64,000 nt of DNA from Liolophura sinensis (GCF_032854445.1 NC_088302.1:42508645-42572644), one strand, 5' to 3'. Shown: positions 19,911 to 31,223, counted from the first letter of the stretch. The notes: a model not told the origin generated them from the sequence alone. Translations and numbers: made by a program.

Positions 19911-20510
19911 ATGGATACCGGCGAGCTTATAGACGAGATTCTGGGCGCAGAGGAGAAGCCCGGCCCCAGCCAACAGCCCAGCCAACAGCCCAGCCAACTG
20001 TCCGACCCCAGCCAACATGCACGGCAGCTTAGGGATAGGCTGGCGGTACTTGCGGTGGGTGTTCAGGTCAAGCGATATCTGGGAAAAAACGTAACAGCCG
20101 CTGAGATCGACGCCATGAGCGACGAAGACGTTGAAAGGCTGCACTCCCGGTACGAGGCTAAGCTCGGTGCGCGGATGGTTAACAGTCTCGGAGGTCTATT
20201 CTTGAGATCATATGTAAGGGCGGCCAGCTGGCTCCTACCAATCCCACCCGAGAATCGACCAACGCTCATGGCATAGCTCTTCACCGAGCCATTTGTTGAA
20301 CAACCGCTTAGCAGTGCTAGCTGCTGGCTATACTACTGCTATGGTAAGTACTTGGCACCGTTAACCATGGCGCTGACCACTACTGAGCACTGCTCATTTG
20401 AACACCACTGCTGTCCTAGAAATGAGCCGTATGATCCAGAGGAACATGAGCACAACGAATCCGGAAGGCCCGAAGGAAGTGGAGGGGGTGACAGCGGATT
20501 CTACGAATGA
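19911..20510 (+). pseudogene. Polinton accessory protein (199 aa), outer element, amber stop at codon 122
   Basis: ATG at 19,911, preceded by CGTATAAAGC. The N-terminus is acidic with Pro/Gln repeats, then a helical region, a hydrophobic stretch (GGLFLRSYVRAASWLLPI) and a His/Cys/acidic end. TAG at 20,274 replaces a CAG present in the inner copy; the frame then runs on to 20,508. The inner copy has no internal stop but reads ATA in place of the ATG. The two copies are both 600 bases long. Function unknown. Confidence 0.6.
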
Positions 20511-20907
20511 CGGCCCTGCGAAGAATCCCAAAAAAGTCGCTGCGGGTCGAGCAGGTGCTGCAGCAAGAAAGGCCAAGGCTGAAAAGCTCAAGGACGAACT
20601 TCGCGAGGCAAAGGCTGCTTTGCTTGGCGCAGCTGATTCCACCAAGAAACACCCGAACGAACCGGATTCTACGAAGAAAAAGCCGAAGGAACCGGATTTT
20701 ACGAAGGCACCAGACTGGAGGGCGCCCCTGGCGTTATTATGCGTTGGCAGCCATACAGTGCTAGTGTTGCTACGCGTGTGGCGCAGCCGCTATACAGCAC
20801 AAGGTGCAGATATTACACCGCATGCAGCGCCGCAAGAAAAGAATCTCCATTTGAATATACGTTGCGACCCTTTCTATATAGAGCAGCATGTCTACTTCAC
20901 CCGGTGA
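20422..20907 (+). CDS. Lys/Ala/Pro-rich single-span Polinton protein (161 aa), outer element
   Basis: Starts MSRMIQRNMSTTNPEG inside the end of the preceding gene (89-base overlap, +1 frame). It has a basic Ala/Lys-rich helix, two DSTKK/EP repeats, a hydrophobic span (APLALLCVGSHTVLVLLRV) and a short tail. The repeat number differs in the inner copy (30,219-30,712), which has a homopolymer frameshift. The basic low-complexity part followed by a membrane anchor suggests a small virion or DNA-associated protein, by inference only. Confidence 0.6.
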   Translation: MSRMIQRNMSTTNPEGPKEVEGVTADSTNDGPAKNPKKVAAGRAGAAARKAKAEKLKDELREAKAALLGAADSTKKHPNEPDSTKKKPKEPDFTKAPDWRAPLALLCVGSHTVLVLLRVWRSRYTAQGADITPHAAPQEKNLHLNIRCDPFYIEQHVYFTR

Positions 20908-21127
20908 CGGAAAAGTGCTAGTCAACGCGGCCTACCACGCCGCTGTGGTCTCTCTCCTGGCTACTGGGTACGCTCGTCTCGGCCAGATGTTCCTGAAAGG
21001 AGCCCTCCCGAAGTTGGACTTAACACCCCGTGACGTCGGCATGGTCATTGCAGATGTAGGCCTGGTCATGTTTTCGAAGGACCTGCTAATTAAACAAGGG
21101 CTCCTTTCTCCCAATATAATCAAGTAG
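20888..21127 (+). CDS. Small conserved Polinton protein (79 aa), outer element
   Basis: ATG 20,888 to TAG 21,127. It overlaps the end of the previous gene by 20 bases and is followed after two bases by the 21,130 ORF. The first half is hydrophobic and amphipathic (AAYHAAVVSLLATGYARLG). LTPRDVGMVIADVGLVMF then forms a second hydrophobic segment. The inner copy has exactly the same length but an ATA start. Function unknown. Confidence 0.65.
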   Translation: MSTSPGDGKVLVNAAYHAAVVSLLATGYARLGQMFLKGALPKLDLTPRDVGMVIADVGLVMFSKDLLIKQGLLSPNIIK

Positions 21128-21129
21128 TA

Positions 21130-21684
21130 ATGGCCTCCATCGCAATGATGATGGGCGGCGTCCTCGTAAACGCTTTGGCCTTCAGCGGGAGCAACTATAT
21201 GTTTTCGATGCTGAGGAGTTCCGGTGTCGATGAAGAGCGGAGGCGCCATGACCGCGCTGTAGAGCAGCTCCAAGCCGCCCAGGAAAAATGGGCCCAAAAG
21301 CGCACTGATCGCTTGGACTGGATCAACTATGAACTCCGCCGCCAGGGCCACGCTGTCCAAACGTTCCGGAAGGTCGACGTTGCAATCCGCGAGTATTCTA
21401 GGGTCACGGGCAAAACTCTTACACGCGATGCACGCGACGCGCTGCTGGGCACAGAGCCACAGCTCTCCGATTTCTATGTGCCTAGAGAAGATCAAAAACA
21501 CCGCCAGATGACCTTCGTCATCCTGGGAATGTGTGTGGTTGGGGGAGTGAGTTACGGAATCGCAAAACTCACCAAGAAATCCGAACTGACTGTGCCGCCA
21601 TCGAGCTCCTCGCCGGGCACGATCTTAGTAGTGAGGTGGTTCTGCGGGCGACGATTAACATCTTTTTCGTCGCAAATCTGTTAG
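21130..21684 (+). CDS. Coiled-coil/transmembrane Polinton protein (184 aa), outer element
   Basis: ATG 21,130 and a hydrophobic N-terminus (MASIAMMMGGVLVNALAF). A charged helix rich in Arg, Gln and Glu follows (about residues 35-80), then a polar region, a membrane span (MTFVILGMCVVGGVSYGIA, about residues 138-156) and a Ser/Pro tail whose last 20 residues may be out of frame. The inner copy lost about 260 bases of this gene. It lies 25 bases before the integrase on the same strand. Function unknown. Confidence 0.6.
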   Translation: MASIAMMMGGVLVNALAFSGSNYMFSMLRSSGVDEERRRHDRAVEQLQAAQEKWAQKRTDRLDWINYELRRQGHAVQTFRKVDVAIREYSRVTGKTLTRDARDALLGTEPQLSDFYVPREDQKHRQMTFVILGMCVVGGVSYGIAKLTKKSELTVPPSSSSPGTILVVRWFCGRRLTSFSSQIC

Positions 21685-21709
21685 AGGGCTGCTAGAATAC
21701 CTTGATGAC

Positions 21710-22732
21710 ATGGCTAGTAAAGTGTATGCTCGCCTGACAAATATCTACTACAGCCCTCGTGGGTACTGGAAGGGCCGCGCGGCCATCCAGAAACTTGCCA
21801 TTGCGGCTAAAGTCTCCGAAGATGTGGTCCGGGCCTGGCTGAAAAAGCAGGCTATCTGGCAAACTTACCTGCCTCGTACCCGAAAAAATACCGAGGCCTA
21901 TGTTCGATGTTTCCACGCCGAATGACATCCACCAAGCCGATCTTCTATTTCTACCACATGATCGGCGAGGCCGGAAGCTGTATAAGTACGCGCTGACAGT
22001 TGTTGATGTCGCTTCTCACTACAAGGAGGCGGAACCTCTGGCTACTAAAGATTCCAAAGAAGTCGCTGATGCTCTCTCTCGCATTTACAAGCGGGGACAA
22101 CTTCGATGGCCGAAGCTTCTCCAAGTTGACCCTGGGCACGAGTTTATGGGTGCGGTGAGCCAACTGCTGGCCAAACACGATGTCACAGTCCGCCGAGGCC
22201 GCGTGGATATCCACCGAGACCAAGGCATAGTGGAGCGTTTCAACCGTACTCTGGCTGAGCGGCTCTTTGGACATCAGTACGCCCACGAGATGCGCCTCCC
22301 TCCCGAACACCGGTCTACTGAATGGGTGGCTCGGCTGCCCTCTGTTGTGGCCGCTCTGAATAACGAGACAACGAGACTGATCGGTAAAAAGCCGAAAGAC
22401 GCCATCAAGGCAAAAGGGGTGCCCCACAAGCATTCCTTGGCGGTTCCAGGTCGTCCCGTTGGACTTAATGAACGGAAGATCCCCGAGGGTGTTGGTGTTC
22501 GTTATCTCTATCAGCCTGGAGAGCTGGAGGGCGGCCGCCGTCGCGACTCATCCTGTCTGGTTTCTAGAGATATATCGGCTTGGGCGCTCTGTCACAAAGC
22601 CTAATGAACCCGTGCTGTACTATCTAGACGATACGTCGGATGGCCCGCGACAGGGATTCGTTCGTGAGGAGTTGCTTATAGTGCCTCCCGATACTCAGCT
22701 TCCCCCGCATGGGGTTTACGGCGTTAGTAGTT
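21710..22732 (+). pseudogene. Retroviral-type (rve) integrase, outer element, frameshifted
   Basis: ATG 21,710. An N-terminal helix-turn-helix-like part (YYSPRGYWKGRAAIQKLA) is followed by the DDE core: first Asp in QADLLFLPHD (about 21,933), second in VDPGHEF (22,128), Glu in GIVERFNRTL (22,233). The last two are 35 codons apart (DD35E-type), with both catalytic residues kept. The C-terminal part has a short beta-rich, chromo/SH3-like segment (about 22,600-22,700). Frameshifts lie near 21,895 and 22,545. It cuts and joins element ends to target DNA, consistent with the five-base target duplication. It is convergent with the polymerase gene, about 20 bases apart. Confidence 0.85.
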
Positions 22733-22753
22733 CCTGGATGTCCCATCCTGCCG

Positions 22754-24502
22754 TCAATGAGGCGCATGGCCATAAGCCAAGGTGTGGACACCATCTTCGG
22801 CGATGCAGCGTTTACTATCGAAAGGGGACAGTGAGACCTTATTCAGGTGCTGTCCGTAGATATGGTGGCGCTCTGATCGCAGCACGTCCATACCGTGTCG
22901 GAAGATCTTTTTCTCGAAGAGGGCCTCTTTGTACTGCTTATGGCGGATGCGCTTTTCCACAACTCCCTTTTTCACGCCCTTGGCCTTCTTAATGTTGGCT
23001 CCACCTTCCTCCAGAATGGAGTACATCTTAGGGGCGCAGACCAATGTATTCGGCGATCTGCCGCCCCGCGCACTCGTCCTTCATTTTCCCCAAGACCTTC
23101 ATATTTGCTACGCTGCGAGGCCTTGTGGGTAATCTGAGGTGTCGTACAGGTTTGCATTCTCAGCCATATCCCTATAAACATCCTCAGTCTGAATCTCGAG
23201 TAGCAGACTATCCGTGTCAGTGTAGAGGGGCTGGCAGCGCTCTCCGTTCTGGGCCTTCATGTGGTTATAGTAGAAGTCGTACAGCAGGTGCTTGCAGAGA
23301 TCTAGAATGCTCATGCCTACATAGATAGGCCATTTTAGGACTAGACGCGTCTAATGCATCTGAATCGCTGCGAGGTCAACATCAAATATGTTTGCCCGTG
23401 CGAAGCACGGGCTGGCTATCAAGCGTCGGATCTTGTCGTCTTCTCCAGAGCGTACCAACTTGACGTCTACACGATTCCGAAGGTTCTCCATGGTTTTTCC
23501 GAACACCGAGTTGTTCATTAGCTTGTACAGGTCCTTCTCGAATTTACTCGCGGCCGTTTTTCGGAGCTCGGTGTTCATCCTGATATAGGGTTCCACCCAA
23601 GGGCTCTGGGCGAAAGTCACGGCCCGGTGAACCTTTGTCAGGCGCATTCCCAGAGATAGATACAGCTGTAGGTTCCGGTAGTGCAGGACGTACCGTTCCT
23701 TGTTGCGGAGGTTGGGGACCAGCTTTTCGACCTCGGTAGGCGCTTTCTTGCCGAGAAGGCGTGCTGATAGTCTGACATCCACTCCTTCTGGACCACCAGA
23801 CGCCTCCGGGGCTAATGGTTAGCTGTTATGTGCGTTATGTAGGTCGGCCGGATACTCTAGGTCGACCTCGAGGATGTAACCGGAAGGACTGTCGTGGGGG
23901 TGGGTAGCAATCGTTTCACCGAGACGCTGCGCGTCATCTACCCACTGGAAGCCGCCTGTTAGAAGGAACTGACTCATAGCCCAGCCATATAGATTATTGG
24001 CGTCTAGGTACTGGATGTAGCTGTTTGGGACTTTCGGGGTTATATCCCTACACCTGCGGATTATTGGCTTAGGCGTATCGCTTACTTACCATGGAGATAC
24101 CTCCTCGAAACCCCTTCTCAATGAAGAGATGTTGGTCGTAGTCGATCAACAGCTCCAGCTCTACCCCAGTCTTCTTGAACAGCGCATCCACGAGAGACCT
24201 GGGCTCGTAAAGTAGTGAGCAGGGTCCAGTCCATACTGCCGTAAACAAGTCTCCCGGAAGGCCTCAAACCCATCGGCCAACAGGAGCACGTCTGTGCGGC
24301 AGGAAGGTTTGTGTAGTCTCCCAGATTGGTGCAGTCAAATACCTTCCATACCTGTTGAGCGTGGATGTAGTCCTCATCGCTAATGCCTCCGACTTTGAGC
24401 TTACTGTAGAAAGCCTCTTTGGGTGGGAGGCTGGACTCGTCGAAGCGCTCCCAGGAGTCCATATACTCATAGGGATAGACTCCCTTGCGCATGAGTAGCT
24501 TT
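22754..24502 (-). pseudogene. DNA polymerase B, C-terminal half, outer element
   Basis: The reverse strand carries, in order, a conserved region after the exonuclease domain (VYPYEYMDSW near 24,450), the palm region with LEVDLEYP near 23,860, KLMNNSVFGKTMEN near 23,490-23,530 and further conserved blocks, ending HTLAYGHAPH at 22,754. The segment with the TDTDS metal-binding motif lies near 23,190-23,210. Interruptions include in-frame TAG at 24,048-24,050, TAA at 23,819-23,821 and several frameshifts. The 5' half lies beyond the inner element at 39,046-40,981. Confidence 0.85.
24498..24502. repeat. Target-site duplication GCTTT, left (inner element)
   Basis: GCTTT directly before the inner left terminus, repeated at 39,046-39,050. 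Confidence 0.93.
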
Positions 24503-24672
24503 AGTAGTATAGGGAATAGGGGTTCTTGCACACTCTCCATTCGGCGAATGGAGCCTCCCAGCCCATTTTCGTTAAAAGATGTAGGGGTAGTAGTATAGGG
24601 AAGGAGGGGCCTGCCAGAAGCCCCCCCCCCCCTTGGCAAATAGAGGCTTCCAGCCCCGTCTCGGGTTCTATT
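24503..24672 (+). repeat. Left terminal inverted repeat, inner element
   Basis: About 170 bp matching the inverse of 38,878-39,045. It contains a second AGTAGTATAGGGAA at 24,589 and a palindrome at 24,535-24,553. A poly-C run lies near 24,620. Confidence 0.85.
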
Positions 24673-24727
24673 AGACATACCCATTGCTCAGATATGCTTC
24701 TACACCAATTGTGTATACAACAACAAC

Positions 24728-25006
24728 ATGCGAAAGGGTTACAATAATTGCCGGTGGCTCCTCATTGGCTCCACGGAACTCTGTGGTAAGAGTTGTCTGG
24801 GGGAGTAATGCGGGGGTCACCTATACCGTCTACGGCAGGGTCCTGGCACCCAACCATGTATTAGCTGTGGTCGGGGTGTTAAAAACCGATTTCGGCTTTG
24901 CATGGCCTGCAGACATAATAGGGTCCAGACGCGTGAAAGGAAGTGGAGGCACAAGGCTTTCTTGGACGAGTTCAAACGGCTGGCGGCTATAGAAATTTAC
25001 AATTAG
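24728..25006 (+). pseudogene. Zinc-ribbon-like protein, inner element left copy, one in-frame stop
   Basis: Same 279-base length as the 41,024-41,302 gene. A TAA at 24,806 replaces the Tyr codon in the CLGEYCG motif. The rest of the frame is open and keeps the CxxC pairs. It lies just inside the terminal repeat, 33 bases before the polymerase start. Confidence 0.65.
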
Positions 25007-25039
25007 AGAGTCTTGTGCATAGTTACACCGACTAGTACA

Positions 25040-28000
25040 ATGAGGCACCATCAAAAAGCGCGAGCACTACGGGAAGAGTATGAGACGCTCCTAGGTGTGC
25101 GGCCGAAATACCCACGGTCCCGCATTGCCTTGGAAGAACTGCAGGGGATCCTCGACAGGCATAAAACGACTGAGTTGAAGCGGCTGCAAGACAGCAAGAA
25201 CTGCCGAAGTAACGAGGAGTTGAAGCAAGACGTCAAGAACCCCTCAGTAACGAGGAGTTGAAGCAAGACGTCAAGAGCCTCCTCAATAACGAGGAGTTGG
25301 ATGAATTGCTAGGCGAAAAGAAACTAGAATTCATTAACACCGACCGGGCCATAAGGAATCTCCTCCGGGCCTGGCAGATGAACGTACCCGAACGCATTTG
25401 GACGGACCCAGTAGCCTTCTTAGAAGAAATTCGAGCTATTATTTGCCAGAAGCTAGAAGAAGAGATCCTGGCACTCAACGGGGTAAAGTTTCAACTAGGT
25501 CTCAGGGCTCAGTTGCAAAAGGGCAACGCCGATGGCAGTGAAGAGTATACCAGCCCAGTACTCCACAACAAACAGGAGGCCCTCTTAGTGGTTATGTGTT
25601 ATGACATTGACGGGGCTCAGGATAAGGCTTTCCCCACCTTCAGCTGTGTGTGATAAGAAAGCAGTCATCAATGTGAAGAACAAAGATGACGACTCCCTCC
25701 GATGGGCACTCCGGTCTGCCTTATTTCCAGCCGACAGAAACCCTCAGAGACCAACAAAATATCCCACCAATGATGGTCTTGACTTTTGGGGGATCGACTC
25801 CCCCACGCCCATCTCTCAGATCCCTAAAGTGGAGGAAAAGAACGACCTCGCCATTAACGTGTTCGGGTGGGACAAGGGCGTGATCGTGCATCGTCTCAGC
25901 AAGCAGCCCGGCGACACGCCCAGAAATTAATCTGCTGCTGATTGGGAAGGCAGGCAAATTCTATTATACGTGGATAAAAGATCTCGATCGTCTCCTGTTC
26001 CAAAAAAATAAGACACCAAATTGCAAACACTTCTGCGAGCGTTGCCTACACGGCTACACAAAGGAGGATCTGCTCGAGGCGCATAAGCCGGAATGCCGAG
26101 GGATTGGGCAGACAGCGGTGAGGGTGGAAATGCCACAGGAGGGGGAAAACAAGTTCTCCTTCCAGAACCACCACAAACAGCTACCGGCGCCGTTCATCAT
26201 ACATGCCGACTTCGAGGCTCTGACCAGAAGGGTTGAAGGCCCGCCGCCGTCACCTACAGAGAGCAGCACTCAAAAGACTCAGCACCACGAGCCCTGCAGT
26301 TACTGCTATGTTGTGGTGCGTTGCGACGGCCGCACAAAACGCCCTGTGGAATACAGAGGCCCTAACACGACGAAACACTTCCTCAGAGCTGTCCAACAGG
26401 AGGAGCAGGAAACCAAAAATGTTTTAGCCAACCCTATAGCCATGAATATGACTCCCCAAGATTGGCAGGCCCACAACAACGCCACAACCTGTCACGTGTG
26501 TGAGAAGCCTCTAGGCGCCGATTCTGTGCGCGATCACTGCCATATCACCGGCAAGTACAGAGGCGCGGCCCATAACGCATGCAACTTAAAGTTGCGGCTG
26601 GGCCCCAAGACAGCCATAACAGTAGTCTTCCACAACCTACGGGGCTACGACGGGCACGTCCTGATGCAAGCCATAAGTAAGGCGGACGGCCGCATCTCCT
26701 GCATCTCCAACAACACGGAAAAGTACATCTCCTTCTCGCTGGGGCAGCTCCGCTTCATCGACAGCATTCAATTCTTACCGACTTCCCTTAACAATCTGGT
26801 AGAGGCCAACAAACCTGAGGCTTTCCACATCACAGCCCGGTATGTGCCCGCCGAAGAAAAACAAAAGCTACTCATGCTCAAGGGTGTCTACCCCTATGAG
26901 TATATGGACTCCTGGGAGCTTCGACGAGTCCAGCCTCCCACCCAAAGAGGCTTTCTACAGTAAGCTCAAAGTCGGTGGCATTAGCGATGAGGACTACATC
27001 CACGCTCAACAGGTATGGAAGGTATTTGACTGCACCAATCTGGGAGACTACACAGACCTTTACTGCCGCACAGACGTGCTCCTGTTGGCCAATGGGTTTG
27101 AGGCCTTCCGGGAGACTTGTTTACGGCAGTATGGATTGGACCCTGCTCACTACTTTACGAGACCAGGTCTCTCGTGGGATGCGCTGTTCAAGAAGACTGG
27201 GGTAGAGCTGGAGCTGTTGACCGACTACGACCAACATCTCTTCATTGAGAAGGGGTTTCGAGGAGGTATCTCCATGGTAAGTAAGCGATACGCCAAAGCC
27301 AATAATCCGCAGGTGTAGGGATACAACCCCGAAAGCCCAAACAGCTACATCCAATACCTAGACGCCCAGACGCCAATAATCTATATGGCTGGGCTATGAG
27401 TCAGTTTCTTCTAACAGGCGGCTTCCAGTGGGTAGGTGACGCGCAGCGTCTCGGTGAAACGATTGCTACCCACCCCCACGACAGTCCTTCCGGTTACATC
27501 CTCGAGGTCGACCTAGAGTATCCGGCCGACCTACATAACGCACATAACAGCTAACCATTAGCCCCGGAGCGTCTGGTGGTCCAGAAGGAGTGGATGTCAG
27601 ACTATCAGCACGGCCTTCTCGGCAAGAAAGCGCCTACCGAGGTCGAAAAGCTGGTCCCCAACCTCCGCAACAAGGAACGGTACGTCCTGCACTACCGGAA
27701 CCTACAGCCGTATCTATCTCTGGGAATGCGCCTGACAAAGGTTCACCGGGCCCTGAGATTCGCCCAGAGCCCTTCGGTAGAACCTCATATCAGGATGAAC
27801 ACCGAGCTCCAAAAACGGCCGCGAGTAAATTCGAGAAGGACCTGTACAAGCTAATGAACAACTCGGTGTTCGGAAAAACCATGGAGAACCTTCGGTGTCG
27901 TGTGGACGTCAAGCTGGTACGCTCTGGAGAAGACGACAAGATCCGACGCTTGATAGCCAGCCCGAGCTTCGAACGAGCAAACATATTTGATGTTGACCTC

Positions 28001-28637
28001 GCAGCGATTCACATGCACAAGATCCGTCTAGTCCTAAAATGGCCTATCTACGTGGGCATAAGCATTCTGGATCTCTCCAAGCACCTGATGTACGACTTCT
28101 ACTACAACCACATGAAGGCCCAGAACGGAGAGCGCTGCCAGCTCCTCTACACTGACACGGATAGTCTGCTACTCGAGATTCAGACTGAGGATGTTTATAG
28201 GGATATGGCTGAGAATGCAAACCTGTACGACACCTCAGATTACCCACAAGACCACCCACTGCACAGCGTAGCAAATATGAAGGTCTTGGGGAAAATGAAG
28301 GACGAGTGCGCGGGGCGGCAGATCGCCGAATACATTGGTCTGCGCCCCTAAGATGTACTCCATTCTGGAGGAAGGTGGAGCCAACATTAAGAAGGCCAAG
28401 GGCGTGAAAAAGGGAGTTGTGGAAAAGCGCATCCGCCATAAGCAGTACAAAGAGGCCCTCTTCGAGAAAAAGATCTTCCGACACGGTATGGACGTGCTGC
28501 GATCAGAGCGCCACCGTATCTATGGGCAGCACCTGAATAAGGTGTCACTGTCCAACTTCGATAGTAAGCGCTGCATCGCCGAAGATGGTGTCCACACCTT
28601 GGCTTACTGCCATAGAGATGCGGCACCTGCAGGATGA
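25040..28637 (+). pseudogene. Protein-primed type family B DNA polymerase with zinc/endonuclease VII-like insert, inner element
   Basis: Complete in extent but broken. In order: N-terminal extension with NEELKQD repeats; Cys/His cluster at about 26,021-26,097; exonuclease motif I IIHADFEAL (about 26,193); a CxxC...HCH...C block resembling recombination endonuclease VII (26,490-26,600); exonuclease II FHNLRGYDGH (about 26,629); exonuclease III YCRTD (27,061); palm motif A LEVDLEYP (about 27,501); motif B KLMNNSVFGKTMEN (27,848); motif C TDTDS (about 28,151); conserved C-terminus to about 28,630. Stops include TAG 27,316 and TAA 27,552, both shared with the outer copy. Frameshifts lie near 25,640, 25,925, 26,915, 27,375 and 28,350. 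Confidence 0.88.
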
Positions 28638-28664
28638 TGGGCTGGAATGGACATCCAGGAACTA

Positions 28665-29676
28665 CTAACGCCGTAGAACCGCATCCGTAGGAAGCTGAGT
28701 ATCGGGAGGCACTATAAGCAACTCCTCACGAACGAATTCCTGTCGCGGGCCATCCGACGTATCGTCTAGATAGTACAGCACGGGTTCATTAGGCTTTGTG
28801 ACAGAGCGCCCAAACCGATATATCTCTAGAGACCAGACAGGATCAGTCGCGCGACGGCGGCCGCCCTCCAGCTCTCCAGGCTGATAGAGATAACGAACAC
28901 CAACACCCTCCGGGATCTTCCGTTCATTAAGTCCAACGGGACGACCTGGAACCGTCGAGGAATGCTTACGGGGCACCCCTTTTGCCTTGATGGCGTCTTT
29001 CGGCTTTTTACCGATCAGTCTCGTTGTCTCGTTATTCAGAGCGGCCACAACAGAGGGCAGGCGAGCCACCCATTCAGTAGACCGGTGTTCGGGAGGGAGG
29101 CGCATCTCGTGGGCGTACTGGTGTCCAAAGAGCCGCTCAGCCAGAGTACGGTTGAAACGCTCCACTATGCCTTGGTCTCGGTGGATATCCACGGCGGACT
29201 GTGAGATCGTTTTTGGCCAGCAGTTGGCTCACCGCACCCATAAACTCGTGCCCAGGGTCAACTTGGAGAAGCGTCGGCCATCGAAGTTGTCCCGGCTTGT
29301 AAATGCGAGAGAGAGCATCAGCGACTTCTTTGGAATCTTTAGTAGCCAGAGGTTCCGCCCCCTTGTAGCAAGAAGCGACATCAACAACTGTCAGCGCGTA
29401 CTTATACAGCTTCCGGCCTCGCCGATCATGTGGTAGAAATAGAAGATCGGCTTGATGGATGTCATTCGGCGTGGAAACATCGAACATAGGCCTCGGTATT
29501 TTTCGGGGACGAGGCAGGTATATCTGCCAGATAGCCTGCTTTTTCAGCCAGGCCCGGACCACATCTTCGGAGACTTTAGCCGTAGTAGCAAGTTTCTGGA
29601 TGGCCGCGCGGCCCTTCCAGTACCCACGAGGGCTGTAGTATATATTTGTCAGGCGAGCAGACACCTTACTAGCCAT
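28665..29676 (-). pseudogene. rve integrase, inner element, one frameshift
   Basis: ATG 29,676 to TAG 28,665. The helix-turn-helix-like N-terminus, DDE residues (QADLLF, VDPGHEF, GIVERFNRTL) and the chromo/SH3-like tail (LYYLDDTSDGPRQEF) are all present. A single frameshift near 29,180-29,210 lies between the second Asp and the Glu. It is better preserved than the outer copy. The stop lies close to the convergent polymerase end. Confidence 0.85.
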
Positions 29677-29690
29677 GTCATCAAGGTATT

Positions 29691-29996
29691 CTAGCAGCCC
29701 TCTAACAGATTTTTGCCCGTGACCCTAGAATACTCGCGGATTGCAGCGTCGACATCCCGGAACGTTTGGAGAGCGTGGCCCTTGCGGCGGAGTTCATAGT
29801 TGATCCAGTCCAAGCGCTCAGTGCGCTTTCGGGCCCAATTTTCCTGGGCGGCTTGGAGCTGCTCTACAGCGCGTTCATGTCGCCTCCGCTCTTCGTCGAC
29901 ACCGGAACTCCTCAGCATCGAAAACACATAGTTGCTCCCGCTGACGGCCAAAGCGTTTACGAGGGCGCCGCCCATCATCATTGCGATAGAGGCCAT
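29691..29996 (-). pseudogene. Coiled-coil/transmembrane protein, inner element, internal deletion
   Basis: Matches residues 1-95 of the 21,130-21,684 protein. The sequence then jumps from GGGCAAAA to TCTGTTAGAGGG, deleting about 260 bases including the membrane span. A shared GCAAA at the junction points to microhomology. Confidence 0.7.
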
Positions 29997-29998
29997 TG

Positions 29999-30238
29999 CT
30001 ACTGGATTATATTGGGAGGAAGGAGCCCTTGTTTAATTAGCAGGTCCTTCGAAAACATGACCAGGCCTACATCTGCAATGACCATGCCGACGTCACGGGG
30101 TGTTAAGTCCAACTTCGGGAGGGCTCCTTTCAGGAACATCTGGCCGAGACGAGCGTACCCAGTAGCCAGGAGAGAGACCACAGCGGCGTGGTAGGAAGCG
30201 TTGACTAGAACTTTTCCGTCACCGGGTGGAGCAGATAT
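29999..30238 (-). pseudogene. Small conserved protein (80 codons), inner element, start codon lost
   Basis: Exact length match to 20,888-21,127, but the initiator reads ATA at 30,238-30,236. Otherwise open. Confidence 0.6.
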
Positions 30239-30712
30239 GCTGCTCTATATAGAAAAGGTCGCGACGTGTATTCAAATGGAGATTCTTTTCTTGCGGCGTG
30301 ATATCTGCATGCCGCGCAATATCTGCATCTCGTGCTGTATAGCGGCTGCGCCACACGCGTAGCAACACTAGCACTGCAAGGCTGCCAGCGCCTAATAACG
30401 CCAGGGGCGCCCTCCAGTGGGTGATTTGGTGTGCTTTCGTAGAATCCGGTTCCTTCGCGGCCTCTCCCTCCGGTTCCTTCGGGTGTTTCTTGGTGGAATC
30501 AGCTGCGCCAAGCAAAGCAGCCTTTGCCTTGCGAAGCTCGTCCTTGAGCTTTTCAGCCTTGGCCTTTCTTGCTGCAGCACCTGCTCGACTCGCAGCGACT
30601 TTTTGGGATTCTTTGCAGGGCCGTCATTCGTAGAATCCGCTGTCACCCCCTCCATATCCTTCGGGCCTTCCGGATTCGTTGTACTCATGTTCCTCTGGAT
30701 CATACGGCTCAT
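30219..30712 (-). pseudogene. Lys/Ala/Pro-rich single-span protein, inner element, frameshifted
   Basis: ATG 30,712. A one-base loss in an A run near 30,600 shifts the frame. The Pro/Lys repeats differ in number and sequence from the outer copy. Its start overlaps the upstream gene by 89 bases, as in the outer element. Confidence 0.6.
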
Positions 30713-31223
30713 TTTTTGCACAGCAGTGGTGTTCAAATGAGCAGTGCTCAGTAGTGGTCAGCGCCATGGTTAACGGTGCCAAGTACTTACCATAGCAGAA
30801 GTATAGCCAGCAACTAGCACTGCTAAGCGCTTGTTCAACAAATGGGTCGTTGGCTAGCTGTGCCATGAGCATTGGTCGATTCTCGGGTGGGATTGGTAGG
30901 AGCCAGCTGGCCGCCCTTACATATGATCTCAAGAACATACTTCCGAGACCGTTAACCATCCGCGCACCGAGCTTAGCCTCGTACCGGGAGTGCAGCCTTT
31001 CAACGTCTTCGTCGCTCATGGCGTCGATCTCAGCGGCTGTTACGTCTTTTCCCAGATATTGCTTGACCTTAACACCCACCGCAAGTACCGCCAGCCTATC
31101 CCTAAGCTGCCGTGCATTATCTTGTTGGCTGGGGTCGGGCTGTTGGCTTTGGCCGGGCTGTTGGCTGGGGCCGGGCTTCTCCTCTGCGCCCAGAATCTCG
31201 TCTATAAGCTCGCCGGTATCTAT
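30624..31223 (-). pseudogene. Accessory protein (199 aa), inner element, start codon lost
   Basis: 600 bases, open throughout, but the initiator position reads ATA (31,223-31,221) where the outer element has ATG. A Pro/Gln-rich N-terminus and an acidic Gly-rich end are visible. Confidence 0.6.

Noticed and set aside
22895-23328. Forward frames rich in Arg/Pro opposite the polymerase end
   Set aside because: Shadow of the polymerase palm region on the other strand.
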